Shown: positions 42,759-51,846 of the stretch, in pieces
Position numbering within the stretch: the first letter of the stretch is position 1
Layout of the letters: the number at the start of each line of letters is the position of its first letter
NCBI GenBank assembly: GCA_028281105.1
Contig: JANQKQ010000054.1
Coordinates: 60,578 to 124,577 of the forward strand
Direction of reading: 5' to 3'
Length of the DNA: 64,000 nucleotides
From: Rhizobiaceae bacterium
Lineage (GTDB): Bacteria > Pseudomonadota > Alphaproteobacteria > Rhizobiales > Rhizobiaceae
Program-made: the position numbers and the translations under genes
Notes under the pieces: model-generated
The model's database searches: none
What the model was told of the DNA's origin: nothing
Seen by the model: the letters and a program-made list of their open reading frames with translations, nothing else

Positions 42759-44129
42759 CTACGCCGCGTTGGAATAGACCGCTTCTTCACTGAGAATTTC
42801 GGCGGTCTCGGCCTCATCGCGGGCGATCGGAGTGTTGGCGACCGGCTGCACAGGGCCGCGCATCGAAGCCGGGTCGATGTCGATCACCCCTTCGGCGAAC
42901 AGTTCCGCCATCGACTGCTCCAGTTCGCGCTCGAACTCGTCGATCTCGATCGGGTCGTCGGCCGGCTCCTCCAACACCGGGTTCTGGCGTTTCGCCATGA
43001 CCTGCGAGACATGCAGCCTGGCATCCTCCCGTGCGGCGTCGGCGGACAGTTTGGCGAGCAGCACCAGCAGTTCATCCACCAGCGCGTTGCCGCCGGCGCT
43101 TGCGTAGCGGGCACTCACCTCGCGTGTGACCAGGTATGGCAGGCGCGATCGGTCCGGCTGGCCGCCGTCCCGCAGCACCCGGCGCCAGGCAGCGAGAGCG
43201 CCGGCAAATACGTCGAACGCGGCCTCCGGCATGCCGGACCTGCGATAGATTGCCTTGAGCGCCGTGTGGTGATCGCGCGAGATCACCGCCTCCACCCGGG
43301 CCACCGGCAGATCCGATAACGCACTCAGCGATCGCGCAAACAAGGTGATGTTGCCCATGCAGATGGCTCGCAGCAGGAAGGCGGTGGTCATGCGCCCTTG
43401 CTCGATCAGCGAGCGGATCAGCCGGTCGACCTGGTCCTCCTCCGCACTGGCGACAAGGGCGACGGCGGTTCTCTCGCAGGCTTCCCGCACCGCGCTCGCT
43501 GATCGTTGCGGCGTGATCCAGTTGCGGGAAGTCACCAGATTGTCCAGGGCCGCGCCCAGCCTTTCGACCAGCATCATGCGCACATCGGCGGGCAGCTGCG
43601 GGCAGGCGAACAGCGCACTGCGGATCTCCGCGTCATGGCCGAACCGCTCGGCGATGCGCGTCAGCGTGGACGACGTGGGCCGAGCGCCCGGATTGGCCAG
43701 CAGCCCCAGACAGGCATCTTCGATCCCCACTTCTCCAATGGCCGCGCAGACCGCTACGGACACCCGCGCACGGCAGGCGATGGCGATCTGCTGTTCCGCG
43801 GTGCCGCCGGCGGCGAGATCGACCAGTTCGCTGTCGGTGAACACCGGAGAATTGGCGAGGATGAGCACGGCGATCTCGTGCGTATCGGCGGCAAGTCCGC
43901 GGATCACGTTGGCCGGCGCTGCGGGATGGCTCGCCAGCGCGACGGCCAGTGCTTCTCGTACCTGCGTGCACGGATCGTCGAGAAGCAGGGTCATCGCCGC
44001 CTCGGCGTCCGCCTTTTCGCGCTCACTGAGCGCGACCGTCAGATAGGCCCGCGCCAGCGCGCTCGCCGCCTGGACTCGTTTGGCGGCCGGGGCCGACCCC
44101 ATCCATCCAAGGAAACTTTCGATCACCAT
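42759..44129 (-). CDS. DUF2336 family protein
   Basis: A 456-residue helical protein of the DUF2336 family, common in alphaproteobacteria. The repeat-like N-terminal part (DDPCTQVREALAVALASHPAAPANVIRGLAADTHEIAVLILANSPV, HEAT-like) and the EQQIAIACRA region are characteristic. No catalytic motif is visible; function unknown. The gene converges with nadK and is divergent from the plus-strand direction at 44.2 kb. Confidence 0.85.
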   Translation of the reverse strand: MVIESFLGWMGSAPAAKRVQAASALARAYLTVALSEREKADAEAAMTLLLDDPCTQVREALAVALASHPAAPANVIRGLAADTHEIAVLILANSPVFTDSELVDLAAGGTAEQQIAIACRARVSVAVCAAIGEVGIEDACLGLLANPGARPTSSTLTRIAERFGHDAEIRSALFACPQLPADVRMMLVERLGAALDNLVTSRNWITPQRSASAVREACERTAVALVASAEEDQVDRLIRSLIEQGRMTTAFLLRAICMGNITLFARSLSALSDLPVARVEAVISRDHHTALKAIYRRSGMPEAAFDVFAGALAAWRRVLRDGGQPDRSRLPYLVTREVSARYASAGGNALVDELLVLLAKLSADAAREDARLHVSQVMAKRQNPVLEEPADDPIEIDEFERELEQSMAELFAEGVIDIDPASMRGPVQPVANTPIARDEAETAEILSEEAVYSNAA

Positions 44130-44240
44130 GAACCCGGCAAACTCCCTTACTCACTCACACCTCAAGCGACATGAGACCGACCATCGCGCAAATGCGTTAA
44201 AGAACGGTTCACCATGTTTGTTAAGGTCTGGTGGGGGTCG

Positions 44241-44855
44241 TTATTTCGGCCTCGGCCAGTCCGGCCGTTTCAGTTCGAACCGGCCGTCGATGCCGGCGAA
44301 ATCCAGATAGCCAAGCCGGGCGACCGGGCGGGCGATATCGACCTCGAAGCGGCCGTCACGGATCGCGCGATCATCGATATAGACGCCGACGACTTCGCCG
44401 AACACCAGCCAGTTGTCGGTCGTCGACCCGTCGGCTGCCTTGGCGGCGGTGATTTCGCAAAGGCGGCACTCCAGCGCGGCCCAGGCGTCGGCCACCCGTG
44501 GCGGCGCCACCTGGCGGCTTGGCGCCGAGGCAATCGCGGCGAAGTCGAACTCATCGACATCGGACGGAGCCGGCACCGAGGTGGCATTCATGGGCTCGGC
44601 CAGATTCTCGCCCACATAGTTGCACACGAACTCGCCCGTCGCGGAGATGTTGGCGACCGAATCCTTCCAGCCGGCGGAAGAGAACATGACGATGTGCGGC
44701 GTGCTGGAGACTGCGTTGAAGAAGCTATAGGGCGCCAGGTTGGCCACCCCGTCGGCGGAGATCGAAGAAATCCAGCCGATCGGCCGCGGTGCCACGATCG
44801 CCTTGAACGGATCGTGTGGCAGACCGTGGTCGTTTTGCGGCAGGGTGTAGTACAT
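44241..44855 (-). CDS. flavin reductase-like domain protein (flavoredoxin type)
   Basis: A 204-residue FMN-binding split-barrel protein. The VAPRPIGWISSISADGVANLAPYSFFNAVSS N-terminal block is the classic flavoredoxin/flavin reductase signature. Such proteins use NAD(P)H to reduce flavin or another acceptor. It follows the nitroreductase gene by 3 bases, so the two may act together; the substrate is unknown. Confidence 0.9.
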   Translation of the reverse strand: MYYTLPQNDHGLPHDPFKAIVAPRPIGWISSISADGVANLAPYSFFNAVSSTPHIVMFSSAGWKDSVANISATGEFVCNYVGENLAEPMNATSVPAPSDVDEFDFAAIASAPSRQVAPPRVADAWAALECRLCEITAAKAADGSTTDNWLVFGEVVGVYIDDRAIRDGRFEVDIARPVARLGYLDFAGIDGRFELKRPDWPRPK

Positions 44856-44858
44856 GCC

Positions 44859-45437
44859 CTACCCGTGCACGGTCAGCAGATCGGCCAGGTTCGGCCGATC
44901 GCGCTCGGTCTTGGGCGCGATCCGTGTGCCGATATGGACGAAACCGGCAATGCGCTCGCCATCCTCCAGGCCCAGATGCGGATGCAATTCCTCATCGAAC
45001 GCCATCCATTCGGTGATCCACTGGGCGTCGAAACCATACGCATTGGCGGCGATCAGCAGGTTCATGGCGACCGCGCCGGAAGACAGCACCTGTTCCCATT
45101 CGGGCACCTTGGGATGGGCGCGCGGGCGCGATATCACGGCGACGACCACCGGTGCGTGGGTAAACCGGCTGCGCTCGATCGCCTCCTGGTCTTCGTTCAG
45201 GGGACCGTTGAGCGCCCGTGCCCGCTCGACCAGGGTTTCGCCGATGCGCTCGCACCACTGGGGGGTGTATCGGATGAACCGCCAAGGGACGATCTTGCCG
45301 TGATCTGGTGAGCGGGCCGCGATGGTCAGGATTTCCTCAAGCTGGTCATCGCCGGGACCTGGCGACCCCATCATCTTGGCCGGCACCGAGCGGCGGGTCC
45401 TCATGAACTCGACAATCGTCTGGTTGGCTTCACCCAT
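44859..45437 (-). CDS. nitroreductase family protein
   Basis: A 192-residue FMN-dependent oxidoreductase of the nitroreductase fold. The N-terminal FMRTRRSVPAK (FMN phosphate contact RRS) and ARSPDHGKIVPWRF blocks match the YdjA/RutE-like subgroup; GAVAMNLLIAANAYGFDAQW is the middle helix. ATG 45437 (MGEANQ) is chosen with GGAAA about 9 bases upstream; the frame opens further but codes poor sequence. It is paired with the flavoredoxin-type gene. Confidence 0.9.
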   Translation of the reverse strand: MGEANQTIVEFMRTRRSVPAKMMGSPGPGDDQLEEILTIAARSPDHGKIVPWRFIRYTPQWCERIGETLVERARALNGPLNEDQEAIERSRFTHAPVVVAVISRPRAHPKVPEWEQVLSSGAVAMNLLIAANAYGFDAQWITEWMAFDEELHPHLGLEDGERIAGFVHIGTRIAPKTERDRPNLADLLTVHG

Positions 45438-45624
45438 GTGGCATTTTCCTTTCACTGCGAATACAAGTTGGCTGGGTTTTACGACGCCGGCAAAGCTGGC
45501 GAATATCGCAGACCGACCTGACAGCAAGCAGACCAACTCAATGACGCGAACCGACAACCGGACGTTTCAATCACGGAAATGCAGCGATGCCAAGCGGCAA
45601 ATCCGCAGCGGCGGCGGCCGGTCC

Positions 45625-46518
45625 ATGTGCGGCTTCAAAGCAGGCTTCGCCCGGCTGGGTGCCGCCTTCGCACTGTGTCTGATGCTGCTGGCGATCGCAC
45701 CGTTGGCCGCATCAGCCCAGCCGGTGGGCTCGCCCGGCGAGCAACCGCAAACGGAGACCCGGCGCGTGACCATGGAGGCGCGGCTGACCGGGGATGGCAC
45801 ACCGATCACGGACGGGCTCGAATGGCGGATCTTCCGGCCTGCGCCCGGCGGGGACGGCCGCCTGCCGGAGCTGGCGAGCGCCAGTGGCGGAACCAAGGCC
45901 TTCGACATGGCGCCGGGAGAATATTTCGTGCACGTGGCGTACGGGTTCGCCGGCGCGGTGCGCCGGATCGTGGTGGACGGGGGCGACAACTGGCAGGTGT
46001 TCCATCTGAACGCCGGCGGGCTGAAACTGGCCGCCGTGGCCGCTCCCGATGCGCCCATACCCGACCGGCTGCTGAGGTTTGACGTCTTTTCACACGAGGT
46101 CGACGAGCGCGGCGTTCGTCGCTTGATCGCGCGCGATATGCGCCCGCGCCAGGTGGTGCCCTTCACCGAGGGCACCTATCACGTGGTATCGAGGTTCGGC
46201 GCCCTAAACGCGGAGACGCGGGCTGATTTGCGGGTGCAGGCGGGACGACTGACCGAGGCGGTCATGCAGCATCGAGCCGCGCGGATCACGTTCCGACTGG
46301 TGCGCGAGGCCGGCGGCGATGCGATCGCCGACACCGCCTGGTCGATCCTGACCGAGACCGGCGACGTCATCCAGGAGAGCACCAGCACCTTTCCTTCGAT
46401 GGTGCTGGCGGAGGGCAACTATACCGCGATCGCGCGCAATGCCGAGCGCATCTACTCGCGCGATTTCTCGGTCTCTTCCGGGCTGAATCGGGACGTCGAG
46501 GTGTTGGCGGAGAACTAG
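45625..46518 (+). CDS. secreted protein of unknown function, beta-rich
   Basis: A 297-residue exported protein. Residues 1-36 are a signal peptide (core LGAAFALCLMLLAIAPLAASA, cleavage near ASA-QP). The mature part seems to be three similar beta-sandwich-like segments: each contains W-x-I/xx followed by an acidic-aromatic stretch and a G-x-Y/F turn (e.g. MAPGEYFVHVAYGF, FTEGTYHVVSRFG, LAEGNYTAIARN). This repeat pattern is seen directly; the fold is inferred. An ATG at 45541 would extend it upstream, before the signal core. It converges with the next gene with a 4-base overlap. Confidence 0.7.
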   Translation: MCGFKAGFARLGAAFALCLMLLAIAPLAASAQPVGSPGEQPQTETRRVTMEARLTGDGTPITDGLEWRIFRPAPGGDGRLPELASASGGTKAFDMAPGEYFVHVAYGFAGAVRRIVVDGGDNWQVFHLNAGGLKLAAVAAPDAPIPDRLLRFDVFSHEVDERGVRRLIARDMRPRQVVPFTEGTYHVVSRFGALNAETRADLRVQAGRLTEAVMQHRAARITFRLVREAGGDAIADTAWSILTETGDVIQESTSTFPSMVLAEGNYTAIARNAERIYSRDFSVSSGLNRDVEVLAEN

Positions 46519-46835
46519 CTCGCCACGCCTACCTTGACGCGCGGCAGGTCGTGCCACGAATGACCGGCGGCCATGATGCAGGTTCGCCCGTCGGTCATGG
46601 TCATCACGACGGTCCATGAACCGGTTTCTGACGTGAAGATCTCCAGCGCTTCGGTGCTGCGCTGGGAAAGCCCCATGGCGACCGGGACTTCCTGATATTT
46701 GTCCTTGAGCGCGCGCACCAAAACCGAGCGTTCGCCGCAATAGCGCATGGCGGCGTGGGACGCGGCGACGCTCACCGCGACCATACCCGCGGACAAAACG
46801 ATGATCGGGATCGTGTTTCTAAGAAATCGGCTCAT
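46515..46835 (-). CDS. small exported protein, unknown function
   Basis: A 106-residue protein with an N-terminal signal segment (IIVLSAGMVAVSVAASHA, cleavage after SHA). A GGAGT site lies 5 bases before ATG 46835, which decides the start over an upstream GTG two codons away. The mature part contains YCGERSVLV, TGSWTVVMTMTDGRTCIMAAGHSW with two Cys and a TW-V-V pattern. A familiar short rhizobial secreted protein, without assigned function. Confidence 0.7.
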   Translation of the reverse strand: MSRFLRNTIPIIVLSAGMVAVSVAASHAAMRYCGERSVLVRALKDKYQEVPVAMGLSQRSTEALEIFTSETGSWTVVMTMTDGRTCIMAAGHSWHDLPRVKVGVAS

Positions 46836-47055
46836 GATCACTCCTTTTCCACCGGCAGCGGGTCCAACGAGTGACAGGGCTGATTTTCGTCAGATGCGCG
46901 TGCCAGCCAAACCGTTGAGGTCAAGCATATTGCGCCAACTCCATTCGCAACCTCTCGAGCGTGCGCCCACAAGGTTAATGCATGGTTAAGAAAAATCGGA
47001 ATTGAGCGCGCTGTGTGCGCCTGCGCGGTGGCCGTCGATATGGACGATTATCGCC

Positions 47056-48405
47056 TCACAGCCCGAGCCTGCGGATTTCACCCAACAGCCGCGGCGTGGC
47101 GCGCAGCCGCATGGCAACCGAACCGTCGTCGCGGTCGGCGCGATCGATGACCTGGGTGTTGTCGTAAATCCACCCCAACGCCGCCAGCCGATCGGGCGCC
47201 AGAGTGATCTCGACCTCGCCGGGCTCGCGCGAGGTGTGCTCGTCGATTGCCGCGATCAGCTGATCCAGCCCGTCCCCGGTCAGCGCGGAGACCGCGATCG
47301 GCCGGCGCTCGTCCTGACTCTGCGTGCAACGTTCCAACATCGAAGCGCGGGCTTCCTCATCGAGCAGGTCCACCTTGTTCCACACCTCGATGATGCGCTC
47401 GTCGTTGTCGATGCCCAGCTCACCCAAGACCCGTTCGACGTCCTCGGCCTGTGCAGCGGTGTCCTCGCTGGCGATGTCGCGCACATGGACGATCAGGTCG
47501 GCCTCGACCACCTCTTCCAGGGTGGCGCGGAAGGCGGCGATAAGATCAGTCGGCAGATCGGACACGAAACCGACCGTGTCGGAGGCAATCACCTCCCGGC
47601 CGCTGGGCAGCGCCAGCCGGCGCAGGGTTGGGTCGAGGGTGGCAAACAGCTGGTCCTTCGCAGTCACCTGCGACCCCGTCAGCCGGTTGAACAAGGTCGA
47701 CTTGCCGGCATTGGTGTAGCCGACCAGGGCGACTACCGGATGGGGCACCTTTTTGCGCTTGGAACGATGCAGGGTGCGGGTTCGCCGGACCTTTTCCAGA
47801 TCGGCCTCAAGGCGACGGATGCGCTGGGCGATCATGCGCCGGTCGGCTTCGATCTGGGTCTCGCCCGGCCCGCCGACAAAACCCAGCGCGCCGCGCTGGC
47901 GCTCCAGGTGGGTCCATGTGCGCACCAGCCGGCCCTTCTGGTAGTTGAGCCGGGCCAGCTCGACCTGCAGGCGGCCCTCCTTGGTGCGTGCGCGCTCGCC
48001 GAAGATCTCCAAGATGAGACCGGTGCGGTCGAGCACCTTGGCGTTCCAGGCCTTCTCCAGGTTGCGCTGCTGGACCGGGGTCAGCGGGTGATCGACGATC
48101 GCCAGGCCGGCCTCGGCCGCGCGCATGAGACCCGCCACCTCGTCGACCTTGCCCGCGCCGAACAGGGTGGCCGGACGCACGGCGCGGATCGGCACCGTGC
48201 CGGCTTCGACCACGTCAAGCCCGATGGCGCGCGCCAGACCGGTCGCCTCTTCAAGCCGGGCCGAGCGCGAGCGCAGTGCCGCATCGGCCCGCGCGTTCCT
48301 GGCGCCGGTCTGATCCGGCACCAGGACCACGGCCTTCTCCGGCCGGCCGGCGCGCGCTGCATTCCACTGGAACTTCGCCTGGCGGCGTTTGGCGGTCTGC
48401 GTCAA
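47056..48405 (-). CDS. hflX: ribosome-associated GTPase HflX
   Basis: A 449-residue HflX, a GTPase that splits stalled ribosomes. The N-terminal HflX domain shows [16 protein letters not shown] and [21 protein letters not shown]; then the G-domain with G1 [13 protein letters not shown]3 [10 protein letters not shown] and G4 NKVD. It starts with a TTG that overlaps the hfq stop, as expected for the conserved hfq-hflX pair. Confidence 0.97.
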   Translation of the reverse strand: MTQTAKRRQAKFQWNAARAGRPEKAVVLVPDQTGARNARADAALRSRSARLEEATGLARAIGLDVVEAGTVPIRAVRPATLFGAGKVDEVAGLMRAAEAGLAIVDHPLTPVQQRNLEKAWNAKVLDRTGLILEIFGERARTKEGRLQVELARLNYQKGRLVRTWTHLERQRGALGFVGGPGETQIEADRRMIAQRIRRLEADLEKVRRTRTLHRSKRKKVPHPVVALVGYTNAGKSTLFNRLTGSQVTAKDQLFATLDPTLRRLALPSGREVIASDTVGFVSDLPTDLIAAFRATLEEVVEADLIVHVRDIASEDTAAQAEDVERVLGELGIDNDERIIEVWNKVDLLDEEARASMLERCTQSQDERRPIAVSALTGDGLDQLIAAIDEHTSREPGEVEITLAPDRLAALGWIYDNTQVIDRADRDDGSVAMRLRATPRLLGEIRRLGL

Positions 48406-48650
48406 TCGCCGTCCTCTTGGCTGCTTTCGTCGCCGAAGTTGATCGGGTGGGACGGCATGATGGTTGAAATCGCGTGCTTGTAGACCAGTTGGGCGATGCC
48501 GTCGCGCTTGAGCAGCACACAGAAGTTGTCAAACCAGGTGACCACGCCGTTCAGCTTGACGCCGTTGACCAGAAAAATGGTCAACGGAACCTTCTGCTTG
48601 CGCACTTGATTGAGAAACGCGTCCTGCAGATTTTGTGATCGCTCCGCCAT
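48402..48650 (-). CDS. hfq: RNA chaperone Hfq
   Basis: An 82-residue Hfq forming the Sm-type hexamer that binds small RNAs and mRNAs. The N-terminal [21 protein letters not shown], the Sm1 [18 protein letters not shown] and Sm2 [11 protein letters not shown] motifs are clear. The start ATG 48650 gives the canonical protein; the frame opens much further upstream without a credible start. It is directly coupled to hflX. Confidence 0.98.
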   Translation of the reverse strand: MAERSQNLQDAFLNQVRKQKVPLTIFLVNGVKLNGVVTWFDNFCVLLKRDGIAQLVYKHAISTIMPSHPINFGDESSQEDGD

Positions 48651-48932
48651 CTTCTGCCGCTCTCCAATTGCCGTCATGGCGCGCCCGCGAGCCACCGCAC
48701 ACGGGATCAGCCGTTCCGGATTCCACGGCCAAACGACCGACCAACCGGCTTGAATGTGCACGCCCCGAGATGTTGCGAGCAAGGCCCGCCAGCTCATCGG
48801 CCCCGCCGTCACGACCGAAGATCGCTGCAATTCGTGACAAATTCCGCCGATGGGGAATCGCGCCCACCGTGACCTCGCAAGGTTATACGGTCCGCGTTGA
48901 ACGATGATCAAGGTCTAAATTCTTCACCCGAC

Positions 48933-50402
48933 TCAGCGAGCGCGCCAATAGGACAGATTGAACACCGCCAATACAGCGATCAACTCCAGCCGGCCGGCGA
49001 TCATCATGGCCACAAGCACCAGTTTGGGGCCGGCGCCCATCTCGAAATAGGCGGGCCAGCCCACTGCACCCGGTTCGCTCCATTCCGGCCCGTAGGCCGG
49101 ACCGGCGGTGGCAAAAGCGGCGACGGCGGCGGTCAATCCCGCCTGATAGTCGAAACCAAGCCAGGCGAGAGCCGTCGCCCCGATCAGGATGGCCGCGAGC
49201 GCGGCGGTGAAGAAGCTCCACATCGCCTTCATCAGCTGGATGTCATATTGCTGCGAGCCGAAATGGTGCGGGCGCACGCCGGACGGGTAGATGAGCCGGT
49301 TCAGCTCGTGCAGGGACTGGCTCAGCATTCCGCCGAGCCGGTAGAACTTGATGCCCCCGCTGGTCGAGTAACAGCCGCCGCCCAGCGCTACCAAGGCCAG
49401 GATCAGCACCGGCGGCATCAGCGCGAAGATGCCGGGCCGAGACTGCATGCCGGAGGTGGATACGATCGAGGCAGCATTGAAGACACCCTCGATCAGGGCG
49501 GCGAGCTGATCGCCCAGTCCGCTCAAACCCGCCGCCTGGACGATGCGCGCGGCGACAGCGATCGCCAGGACCGCCCAGATCGCAATCAGGAAGTAGCTTT
49601 CGCGGTGCCGGCGCAGGTTTTCCACCTGACGATAGGCGAGCATGCGATGCCAGAAGATGCTGGTCGAGCCGATGATCAGGAATACCGACATCACCAGCAT
49701 GCCGCCTGGACCCGCGATCTGGTCGAGCGCCTCGTCCGTCGGCAGCAGGCCGCCGGTGGAGACCGCCGTCATGGTCAGGATGTACGCCTGATAGGGCGGG
49801 ATGGAGCACAGCATCAGCGCCGCGTAGCAGAAGCCGGTCAGCGCCAGGTAGACCTGGGTGACCTGCCGGCAGAACCGGTACAGCCGGGTCGTCGAGGTGA
49901 GCAGCGAGGCGCCGAGCACCGTGCCGAAGCCTTCGCGCAGGCCGCCGATGCCGGCGGGCGCCAGCACGACCGAAACGGTGAGCAGGATCGCCAGCCCGCC
50001 CATCCACTGCAACTGTGCCAGAAACAGCAGCAATCCGCGCGGAACGGCATCGACCTGGCCAAACGCCGAGGCGCCCGTGGTGGTAAACGCCGAGACCGCG
50101 GCGAACAGGGCATCGACGAAGGACAACTCCATCAGATCGACAAGCGGCATGGCCGCCAGCAGCGGCACCGCCAGCCAGCCGATCAGCACCAGATACAAAC
50201 CGCTCAGCCTGCCCAGATGGTGCTCGCGCCCGGCCGTCGCCAGCAGCGTCGCCACGGAAATGAACACGCCAAGCGAGACGTAGACCAGCAGGCGCACGCC
50301 GACGGCATACTCCTCGTGGCCGAACGCCACAAGCACCGGCAACAGGCCCGTCAGCGAGAACAGAGCACCCAGCGCAGCCAGGTAGTAGAGCACGGGAATC
50401 AT
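48933..50402 (-). CDS. trkH: potassium uptake protein TrkH
   Basis: A 489-residue membrane protein with the four M1-P-M2 repeats of TrkH/KtrB channels. The selectivity loops are visible as FTTTGAS, AVSTGGL, SIVSTSGM and the last-loop GGCYSTSGGIKFYRL region and FATAGPAYGP. It works with the cytosolic regulator TrkA, encoded 12 bases upstream on the same strand. It lies between trkA and hfq, an insertion into the usual rhizobial trkA-hfq order. Confidence 0.94.
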   Translation of the reverse strand: MIPVLYYLAALGALFSLTGLLPVLVAFGHEEYAVGVRLLVYVSLGVFISVATLLATAGREHHLGRLSGLYLVLIGWLAVPLLAAMPLVDLMELSFVDALFAAVSAFTTTGASAFGQVDAVPRGLLLFLAQLQWMGGLAILLTVSVVLAPAGIGGLREGFGTVLGASLLTSTTRLYRFCRQVTQVYLALTGFCYAALMLCSIPPYQAYILTMTAVSTGGLLPTDEALDQIAGPGGMLVMSVFLIIGSTSIFWHRMLAYRQVENLRRHRESYFLIAIWAVLAIAVAARIVQAAGLSGLGDQLAALIEGVFNAASIVSTSGMQSRPGIFALMPPVLILALVALGGGCYSTSGGIKFYRLGGMLSQSLHELNRLIYPSGVRPHHFGSQQYDIQLMKAMWSFFTAALAAILIGATALAWLGFDYQAGLTAAVAAFATAGPAYGPEWSEPGAVGWPAYFEMGAGPKLVLVAMMIAGRLELIAVLAVFNLSYWRAR

Positions 50403-50414
50403 GGGGCTCCCGAT

Positions 50415-51791
50415 CTAGAAGTACTCCAGGCTTACCCGGAACATCTGCTCGACCTGGCGTACCCGCTTGTTGAGCGCCAGGATCACCACCCGATCGTTGG
50501 ACTTGATGATGGAATCGCCGGTCGGGCTGTGGAATTTGTTCTCGTGATAGATGGCGCCGATACGCACCCCGTCCGGCAGGTCGAGGTCCTTGAGCGGCCG
50601 GCCGACCAGCGGCGAGGTGTCGAGCGCCTCGGCTTCGATGATTTCGGCTGCGCCGTCATGTAGCGAGTAGACGCCGCGAATGCGGCCACGACGCACGTGC
50701 TGGAGAACCCGCGATATGGTCACCGAGCGCGGATTGATGAAATCGTCGATGCCCAGCGACTTGGTGAAGCCGTGGTAGCCGGGATTGTTCAGCAAGGCGA
50801 GGTTGAACCGGCAACCCAGCCGCTTGGCCATCACCGATGACAGGATATTGACCTGGTCGTCGTTGGTGATCGCCACCATCAGGTCCGCATTGCCCGCATC
50901 GGCTTCACTGAGGATTTGCTCATCGAGCGCGTTACCGTGCAGTACGACGGTCGTGCCCAGCAGGTCGGCCATGCGGATGGCGTTTTCGCGCGATGCCTCG
51001 ATCACCTTTACCTTGGCCCCCGACAGGCGCTCCTCGATGCGGTTGGCCAGATACAGTCCGATATTGCCGCCGCCGGCGATGACGATGCGGCTGGCCTCAG
51101 GCCGCTCGCGGCCGAAGATGGACAAAGTGCGCCGAACCCGCTCGCGCTCAACGATCACGTAGGCCAGGTCTCCCTGCAGAATCTGATCGCCGGAATGGGG
51201 GGTAAACACTTTGCCGTCGCGCAGGATGCCGGCGACGACCGCGTTGAGATCGGGAAACAACTCGCTGAGCTGCGACAGCGGCGTATCGATAACCGGGCAA
51301 TCCTCGTCACAGTCGATCGCAACCATGGCGGCCGCATCATCGAGAAAAGCGACCACGTCGCGCGCGCCGGGCAGCGCGATGCGCCGCAAGATGACGTCAC
51401 CGACTTCGATCTCCGGCGAGATGATCACATCGATCGGCATGTGCTCGCGCGAGAACAGGTTCTGCCAGTGGGGCTGGCGATAGGACTGGGCGCGGATGCG
51501 GGCGATCTTGGTGGGAACGTTGAACAGGGAATGGGCGACCTGGCAGGCCACCATGTTGACCTCGTCATAGAGCGTCACCGCGATGATCATGTCGGCCTGT
51601 TCGGCGCCGGCGCGCGCCAGCGTGTCGGGATGGGCGCCATGTCCCACATAGCCGCGCACGTCGAGCTTGTCCTGAATGTTCTGGACCAGGCTCGGTGAGG
51701 AATCGATCACCGAAACGTCGTTGTGTTCGGCCGCCAGCCGCTCGGCAATGCCGTAGCCGACCTGGCCCGCGCCGCAGATGACGATCTTCAT
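50415..51791 (-). CDS. trkA: Trk system potassium regulatory protein TrkA
   Basis: A 458-residue cytosolic regulator with two RCK (TrkA-N plus TrkA-C) units. Nucleotide-binding motifs are MKIVICGAGQVGYGIAERLA at the N-terminus and IVIAGGGNIGLYLANRIEE near residue 234. It binds NAD(H)/ATP and gates TrkH. The gene lies between ntrX and trkH, in the ntrYX-trkA order of alphaproteobacteria. Confidence 0.97.
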   Translation of the reverse strand: MKIVICGAGQVGYGIAERLAAEHNDVSVIDSSPSLVQNIQDKLDVRGYVGHGAHPDTLARAGAEQADMIIAVTLYDEVNMVACQVAHSLFNVPTKIARIRAQSYRQPHWQNLFSREHMPIDVIISPEIEVGDVILRRIALPGARDVVAFLDDAAAMVAIDCDEDCPVIDTPLSQLSELFPDLNAVVAGILRDGKVFTPHSGDQILQGDLAYVIVERERVRRTLSIFGRERPEASRIVIAGGGNIGLYLANRIEERLSGAKVKVIEASRENAIRMADLLGTTVVLHGNALDEQILSEADAGNADLMVAITNDDQVNILSSVMAKRLGCRFNLALLNNPGYHGFTKSLGIDDFINPRSVTISRVLQHVRRGRIRGVYSLHDGAAEIIEAEALDTSPLVGRPLKDLDLPDGVRIGAIYHENKFHSPTGDSIIKSNDRVVILALNKRVRQVEQMFRVSLEYF

Positions 51792-51846
51792 GCGTCAGCC
51801 GCCGACGCGATGGAGCGGCCGCCTTGCGAGGCGCCTTGAGGTTCGC

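Noticed and set aside
48897..50663. 588-codon plus-strand frame opposite trkH and the end of trkA
   Set aside because: Composition is Gln/Arg/His-rich with no motif, and both real genes lie on the other strand with strong family matches.
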